A stretch of 64,000 nucleotides of DNA from RPQJ01 sp963846315 (GTDB lineage Bacteria; Pseudomonadota; Gammaproteobacteria; Steroidobacterales; Steroidobacteraceae). Position 1 is the stretch's first letter, and each line of letters starts with the position of its first letter. Shown piece by piece: positions 59,754-64,000 of the stretch. A program made the translations under genes and the position numbers. Under the pieces are notes generated by a model. It was not told the DNA's origin. It saw nothing but the letters and a program-made list of their open reading frames with translations, and ran no database searches. The stretch spans positions 1 through 64,000 of the forward strand of contig CAWJVM010000015.1 of assembly GCA_963846315.1 (NCBI GenBank), given 5' to 3'.

Positions 59754-60890
59754 GTGAGCCGGGGGGTCGATTTCAAGGCGCTGGTCGCGCAACACGGCTC
59801 GCCGCTTCTCCTGCTGGACTGCGACGTCGTTCGCCGCCAGTACCAAAGCCTGCAGGCCGCGCTGCCCGGCGTCGGTTTGTTCTATGCACTGAAGCCCTTG
59901 CCGCATCCGGCCGTGGTGGCCGAACTGCGTGAACTCGGCGGCTGCTTCGATGTGGCGACGTCGGGCGAGATCAAGCTCGTCAAGGCCGCGGGTGTCGCGC
60001 CCGAGCGCTGCATCCACACCCACCCGATCAAGACCCACGCCGAGATCCGTGCCGCGCTGCGCTTCGGCATCCGCACGTTCGTGGTCGACAATCCCGACGA
60101 GCTGCGCAAGTTCCGGAAGTTCCGCGCCCGGGCGGCCGTGCTGTTACGCCTGTCGTTTCGCGACCCGACCGCGGTCGTCGATCTGTCGCGCAAATTCGGT
60201 TGCGAGCCGGCGGCCGTCGTGCCAATGCTCGAGCTCGCGCAGAGCCTCGGCGTCACGGTGCAGGGCCTGTCGTTCCACGTGGGCTCGCAGGTTGCGGAGC
60301 CCAAGAAATACGTCGAGGCCATCGGCGTCTGCGCCGAATTGATCGAGCACGCAGGCGCAGCGGGTCTAGCGGACCTGAGCCTGCTCGACATCGGTGGCGG
60401 CTTTCCCATTGCCTACGGCGGCACGGTGCAGCCGATCCGTGAGTTCTGCCGCCCGATCCGGCAGGCCTTGAAGAAATTGCCGCGCGGCGTGCGCGTGATC
60501 GCCGAACCGGGGCGGTTCATCGCGGGACCCTCGGGTACTGCGGTCGCGACGGTCGTCGGCCGTGCGCAACGCGAAGGCCGCTGGTGGTATTACCTCGACG
60601 ATGGCCTGTACGGTTCGTACAACGGCCAGTTGTACGACCACGCCCGCTATCCGATCGAGGTGGCCGGCGGCAAGGGTCCGACGCATCCCAGCGTGCTCGC
60701 GGGCCCCACGTGCGACAGCATCGATGTCGTGCGCGAAGACATTCCGCTGCCGGAACTGCAGATCGGCGACCTGGTCATCGGCCGCATGATGGGCGCCTAC
60801 ACGGCCTGCTCGGCCACGGATTTCAACTTCATTCCGCGCGCGAAAGTCGTTGCACTCAACGCGCAGGCAAGGTTGCGGCGTGCAGATTGA
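59754..60890 (+). CDS. Ornithine/lysine decarboxylase-like, type III PLP fold
   Basis: 378 residues starting at GTG 59754. The PLP Lys47 lies in FYALKPLPHP; the glycine-rich loop is LLDIGGGFP, and the catalytic Cys is in GPTCDSIDV near residue 320. The N-terminal and C-terminal domains match alanine-racemase-fold decarboxylases of basic amino acids (ODC, LDC, also carboxynorspermidine decarboxylase). Which one cannot be decided. It starts six bases after sua5 and overlaps comB by 11 bases. Confidence 0.88.
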   Translation: MSRGVDFKALVAQHGSPLLLLDCDVVRRQYQSLQAALPGVGLFYALKPLPHPAVVAELRELGGCFDVATSGEIKLVKAAGVAPERCIHTHPIKTHAEIRAALRFGIRTFVVDNPDELRKFRKFRARAAVLLRLSFRDPTAVVDLSRKFGCEPAAVVPMLELAQSLGVTVQGLSFHVGSQVAEPKKYVEAIGVCAELIEHAGAAGLADLSLLDIGGGFPIAYGGTVQPIREFCRPIRQALKKLPRGVRVIAEPGRFIAGPSGTAVATVVGRAQREGRWWYYLDDGLYGSYNGQLYDHARYPIEVAGGKGPTHPSVLAGPTCDSIDVVREDIPLPELQIGDLVIGRMMGAYTACSATDFNFIPRAKVVALNAQARLRRAD

Positions 60891-61590
60891 CGTGGTCGAT
60901 CACGTGGCGGGTGCCTCCCGCGCGCGCGGCATCGCGCTGGTCATCGACGTGTTCCGCGCCTTCACGGTCGCGCCGCATGCGGTGGCCGCGGGCGCCAGCC
61001 GCGTGCTGCCGGTCGGCGCGATCGAAGACGCGCTGGCCCTGCGCGAAGTGATGCCGAACGCGCTGCTCGTGGGTGAACGGCATGCGCGGCGCTTGCCCGG
61101 GTTCGATGCCGGCAATTCGCCGACAGAGATTCTCGCGCTAGGCGTGGCAGGGAGACCCGTGGTTCACACGACGCACGCTGGCACGCAGGGCCTGGTCAAC
61201 GCGACGGGCGCCGATGAAGTGCTGACCGCCAGCCTCGTCAACGTCTCGGCACTCGTGCGCTACGTCAGGGCGCGCAATCCGCAGCACGTGACGATCGTGC
61301 GCATGGGGCACGAGGCCCGCGAACGGTGCGCCGAGGACGACCTCTGCGCGGAGGCTCTCGTTGCGCTGTTCAACGGCGGCAACGCCCTGACCACCGCAGA
61401 GGCCCGTGAACGGTTGCGCAACGCACCGGCTGCCGAGAAGTTCTTCGACCCAGCCGCCGACTGGGCACCGCTCACTGATTTCGACTACTGCACCGAAGTC
61501 GACCGCTTCGACTTCGTGCTGCGTCTGCGCACGGGCGCGGACGGCCGGCGCGAACTCGAGCGCATCGACGTGCCCGGAGTGGCGGCGTGA
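60880..61590 (+). CDS. comB: 2-phosphosulfolactate phosphatase (ComB family)
   Basis: 236 residues starting at GTG 60880. ComB motifs: VIDVFRAFTVAPHAVAAGA, GERHARRLPGFDAGNSPTEI (the conserved GxxxGFDxGNSP) and TTHAGTQGL. In methanogens ComB makes sulfolactate for coenzyme M; in bacteria it may serve sulfolactate or similar phosphates. Catalytic Mg-binding Asp residues are likely in DVFR and GFD. Overlaps the decarboxylase stop, so coupled. Confidence 0.88.
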   Translation: MQIDVVDHVAGASRARGIALVIDVFRAFTVAPHAVAAGASRVLPVGAIEDALALREVMPNALLVGERHARRLPGFDAGNSPTEILALGVAGRPVVHTTHAGTQGLVNATGADEVLTASLVNVSALVRYVRARNPQHVTIVRMGHEARERCAEDDLCAEALVALFNGGNALTTAEARERLRNAPAAEKFFDPAADWAPLTDFDYCTEVDRFDFVLRLRTGADGRRELERIDVPGVAA

Positions 61591-61603
61591 CCGGAGCGAT
61601 GAC

Positions 61604-62887
61604 GTGACCGAACCGCACGCCGCGGCGGCTGGCTTTCAGCTCTTCGGCATTCCCTTCGAGTTCATCCTGTTCGCGGCCACGCTGCTCGGCGTCGCGCTGT
61701 TGCATCACCGCACCCTCGAGGTCGCCGTCACCGGCCTGGCATCGATCGTGCTCTACAAAGTCGCAGTCGCCGGCTTTCAAGAAGGTGCCGGGCTTACGGG
61801 TCTCGTGGGACACCTCGGGGCCGAGTGGGTGGTGCTCCTCAACCTGTTCGGCCTGCTGATGGGGTTCGCGCTGCTGTCGCGCCACTTCGAGCAAAGCCAC
61901 GTGCCGGCGAAGCTGCCGGACTACCTGCCGGACGACTGGCGGGGCGCCTTCCTGTTGCTGGTGATGGTGTTCGTGCTGTCGAGCTTCCTCGACAACATCG
62001 CAGCGGCCCTGATCGGTGGCACGGTCGCGGCGACCGTGTTTCGCCACAAGGTGCACATCGGCTACATCGCCGCACTCGTGGCCGCTTCGAACGCGGGTGG
62101 CTCCGGCAGTGTCGTGGGCGACACGACCACGACCATGATGTGGATCGACGGGATCAGTCCGCTCGACGTGCTGCACGCCTACGTGGCCGCGGGCGTTGCG
62201 CTCGTCGTCTGCGGCATCCCTGCAGCGTTGCAGCAACATGCTCACTCACCGATCGTGAAGCAGAGCAGCGGCCGCACGAGCATCGACTGGGGACGCGTGG
62301 GGATCGTCGCGACGATCCTGCTCGCCGCCATCGCCGTGAACGTGCTGACCAACGTCGAATTCCCCGAATACTCGGATCGCTTCCCGTTCCTCGGTGCAGC
62401 AGTCTGGGTCGCGATCTTCGCGACCGCTGCGTGGCGCCGGCCCGACTGGTCCGTGATGCCAGCGACGTTCAAGGGCACGGTCTTCCTGCTGAGCCTGGTG
62501 CTTGCCGCGTCGATGATGCCGGTCGAACAACTGCCCGCGGCTTCGTGGCCGACGGCACTCGGACTCGGGTTCGTGTCGGCCGTGTTCGACAACATTCCGC
62601 TCACCAAGCTGGCACTGGAGCAGGGCGGCTACGACTGGGGCGTGCTGGCCTACGCGGTCGGTTTCGGTGGCTCGATGATCTGGTTCGGCTCGTCCGCCGG
62701 TGTCGCGATCACGAACCTGTTCCCCGAGGCGCGCTCGGTGGGCGGCTGGTTGCGCGGCGGCTGGCACGTGGCCCTGGCTTACGTGGCGGGCTTCGCGGCC
62801 GTCATGCTGGTCATGGGCTGGCATCCGCACGCGCCGCACAAGGGCGTCGACACCGGACCAGCCGTGACTGCGCATCCGCAGGAGTAG
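61604..62887 (+). CDS. NhaD/ArsB/citrate-transporter-like ion transporter
   Basis: 427-residue inner-membrane protein with about eleven hydrophobic segments. The paired DN motifs typical of the IT superfamily are present: SSFLDNIAAALIGG and SAVFDNIPLTKLAL, placed in the two inverted halves; SNAGGSGSVVGDTTTTMMW also fits. Substrate could be sodium, citrate or another anion. GTG 61604 (MTEPHAAAAG) is used; it starts 13 bp after comB. A His-rich tail (WHPHAPHKG) ends the protein. Confidence 0.82.
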   Translation: MTEPHAAAAGFQLFGIPFEFILFAATLLGVALLHHRTLEVAVTGLASIVLYKVAVAGFQEGAGLTGLVGHLGAEWVVLLNLFGLLMGFALLSRHFEQSHVPAKLPDYLPDDWRGAFLLLVMVFVLSSFLDNIAAALIGGTVAATVFRHKVHIGYIAALVAASNAGGSGSVVGDTTTTMMWIDGISPLDVLHAYVAAGVALVVCGIPAALQQHAHSPIVKQSSGRTSIDWGRVGIVATILLAAIAVNVLTNVEFPEYSDRFPFLGAAVWVAIFATAAWRRPDWSVMPATFKGTVFLLSLVLAASMMPVEQLPAASWPTALGLGFVSAVFDNIPLTKLALEQGGYDWGVLAYAVGFGGSMIWFGSSAGVAITNLFPEARSVGGWLRGGWHVALAYVAGFAAVMLVMGWHPHAPHKGVDTGPAVTAHPQE

Positions 62888-62894
62888 AGGGACG

Positions 62895-63506
62895 ATGATC
62901 CGCAATGTGGTGTTCGACGTCGGCAACGTGCTGGTCAAGCTGCATTACCAGCCGTTCATTCAATACCTGGGTCGGGCGGGCGTCGACATGACCGACCTGC
63001 CGCGCTGGCTCAGCCAGGTCGATCTCGAAGGCCACGAACGCGGCGACGTGCCCGGTGAAGTCCTGCTCGACCGCATTGCCGCCCTGGCCGCGCGGCCGCT
63101 GGATCCCGCCGAACTGCGCACGCAGTGGCTCTCGATGTTCGAGCGCTGGGACGAGATGTTCGCGCTCGCGTCGGGCCTGATGGCCGACTACCGCGTGTAC
63201 CTGCTGTCCAACATCGGCGACATGCACTGGGCGCACCTCGATTCGCTGTATGGCCTGGATTCGCTCGTGCACGGCGCCTGCGCGTCGTTCCGCGTCGGCG
63301 CGGTCAAGCCGCACGCGGACATCTACCGCAAGGCGGAGCTGATGTTCGAGCTCGACCCGGCCACGACCGTCTTCCTGGACGACCTGTTGCCCAATGTCAT
63401 GGGAGCGCGCGAATGTGGCTGGCATGCGATCCACCACACCGACGCGCCTCTCACACGTGCGCAACTGCGGGCGCTGGGCTTGCGGTTGCCCGCGCCGTTC
63501 ACCTGA
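62895..63506 (+). CDS. HAD-superfamily hydrolase (YihX-like)
   Basis: 203 residues. HAD motif I FDVGNVLVKL lacks the second usual Asp (DxG in place of DxD); motif II LLSNIGD; motif III KPHADIYRK; motif IV VFLDDLLPNV. Similar to alpha-glucose-1-phosphate phosphatase YihX, but the substrate is not known. GGGAC precedes ATG 62895, eight bases after the transporter stop. Confidence 0.9.
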   Translation: MIRNVVFDVGNVLVKLHYQPFIQYLGRAGVDMTDLPRWLSQVDLEGHERGDVPGEVLLDRIAALAARPLDPAELRTQWLSMFERWDEMFALASGLMADYRVYLLSNIGDMHWAHLDSLYGLDSLVHGACASFRVGAVKPHADIYRKAELMFELDPATTVFLDDLLPNVMGARECGWHAIHHTDAPLTRAQLRALGLRLPAPFT

Positions 63507-63519
63507 GCGAGGTTTCGCC

Positions 63520-63870
63520 GTGAATGCGCTGCCCGCCGTGCCGACGATGGTCCTGCTGCTCGCGGCCTCGAACGTCTTCATGACATTTGCCTGGTACGCG
63601 CACCTGAAGAACCTGAGCGGCCGTGCCTGGTACGTGGCGGCGTTGGTGAGCTGGGGCATCGCGCTGTTCGAATACCTTTTGCAGGTGCCGGCCAACCGCA
63701 TCGGCCACACCGTGCTGACGCTGCCGCAGCTCAAGATCGTGCAGGAAGTCATCTCGCTGGCCGTGTTCGTGCCGTTCGTGTTGCTCTACATGCGGCAACC
63801 ACTCAAGCTCGATTACCTGTGGGCGTCGCTCTGCATGCTGGGCGCCGTCTATTTCATGTTCAGGAAGTGA
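63520..63870 (+). CDS. DUF486 small membrane protein
   Basis: 116 residues, four helices. The motif NVFMTFAWYAHLKNL and the C-terminal LKLDYLWASLCMLGAVYFMFR are typical of DUF486, a distant relative of EmrE/DMT transporters. Function unknown. Starts at GTG 63520, 13 bases after the HAD gene; AGCGAGG is just upstream. Confidence 0.85.
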   Translation: MNALPAVPTMVLLLAASNVFMTFAWYAHLKNLSGRAWYVAALVSWGIALFEYLLQVPANRIGHTVLTLPQLKIVQEVISLAVFVPFVLLYMRQPLKLDYLWASLCMLGAVYFMFRK

Positions 63871-63872
63871 CC

Positions 63873-64000
63873 ATGGCCCAATCGGTGAACCCACCTGCGA
63901 CCGACACCGCCATCCATCGCCGCGTCGAGGCCTGTCGCGCAGGCACCGATCCCACGATGATTGCGCGGCTGCGCTCGGGCTGGGCCGTGCTCGGCGATCC
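63873..64000 (+). CDS. HIT-family protein, N-terminal part only
   Basis: The first 42 codons from ATG 63873 read MAQSVNPPATDTAIHRRVEA, then CRAGTDPTMIARLRSGWAVLGD, before the window ends. The IHRRVEACRAGTDPTxIxRxxSGW pattern is typical of HIT-fold diadenosine-polyphosphate hydrolase relatives. The HxHxH motif would be beyond the edge. It lies two bases after the DUF486 stop. Confidence 0.65.
   Translation, partial: MAQSVNPPATDTAIHRRVEACRAGTDPTMIARLRSGWAVLGD

Overview
The window is GC-rich, gene-dense bacterial chromosome with short spacers, many 4-base start/stop overlaps and frequent GTG starts. It looks like a gammaproteobacterium. A TIGR02449 gene, zapA, 6S RNA and a 5-formyltetrahydrofolate cyclo-ligase gene lie divergent from ygfB-pepP-ubiH-ubiI, and a glycine cleavage operon follows; this is the order familiar from Escherichia coli, interrupted here by about 11 kb. 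GcvP is split into two subunits and the operon has a tandem glycine riboswitch, so this is not an enteric bacterium. An environmental lineage near Xanthomonadales, Steroidobacterales or Nevskiales is my guess, not a demonstrated placement. I see no phage, insertion sequence, tRNA, rRNA or CRISPR array.

Region by region. 1-4467 (minus): an arginine deiminase / arginine-ornithine antiporter pair rearranged by a 2,024-bp tandem duplication, leaving complete genes at the two outer ends and a fragment of each in the middle. 4.9-18.7 kb: an envelope and lipid island with a SlyB-like protein, a YSC84/SYLF lipoprotein, outer-membrane phospholipase A, a DUF3313 lipoprotein, a two-component module (periplasmic-binding-domain histidine kinase, FixJ-type regulator, lone receiver), an SdsA-type alkylsulfatase, a decayed porin-like gene, two beta-barrel proteins and a patatin/Omp85 esterase. 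18.8-27.7 kb: many small enzymes and membrane proteins (FMN-binding, VOC, SRPBCC, DUF1801, DUF1697, GNAT, YdeI, methyltransferase) plus panD, with one fusion and one fossil gene.

27.8-32.4 kb (minus): rpiA-glcD-glcE-glcF, making glyoxylate from glycolate. 32.4-34.6 kb (minus): a 22-residue lysine-rich protein, an EVE-domain protein, folate cyclo-ligase, 6S RNA, zapA and its TIGR02449 partner. 34.6-39.1 kb (plus): ygfB, pepP and two ubiquinone hydroxylases. 39.1-43.7 kb: acyl-CoA dehydrogenase, DUF2189 membrane protein, endonuclease/exonuclease/phosphatase-fold protein and rsgA. 43.7-47.5 kb (minus): membrane protein, ispG and a DUF885 peptidase. 47.6-48.3 kb: a broken nucleotidyltransferase gene with its small partner.

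49.7-54.8 kb: promoter, tandem glycine riboswitch, terminator, gcvT-gcvH-gcvPA-gcvPB and dgkA. 54.8-58.7 kb: a telomere-like heptamer tract directly before a PfkB-family kinase, then a frameshifted Nma111-like double HtrA protein. 58.7-64 kb: Sua5, an ornithine-decarboxylase-like enzyme, ComB, an NhaD/ArsB-like transporter, a HAD hydrolase, DUF486 and the start of a HIT protein.

Working together: glycolate oxidase and the riboswitch-controlled glycine cleavage system suggest C2/C1 metabolism, with folate cyclo-ligase recycling 5-formyl-THF. The 5-18 kb island suggests sensing and handling of amphiphiles at the outer membrane; this is inference from gene content. Broken genes are unusually common (arc fragments, barrel gene, GFA stub, nucleotidyltransferase, HtrA-like gene), pointing to ongoing local decay or, for single-base lesions, possible sequence error.
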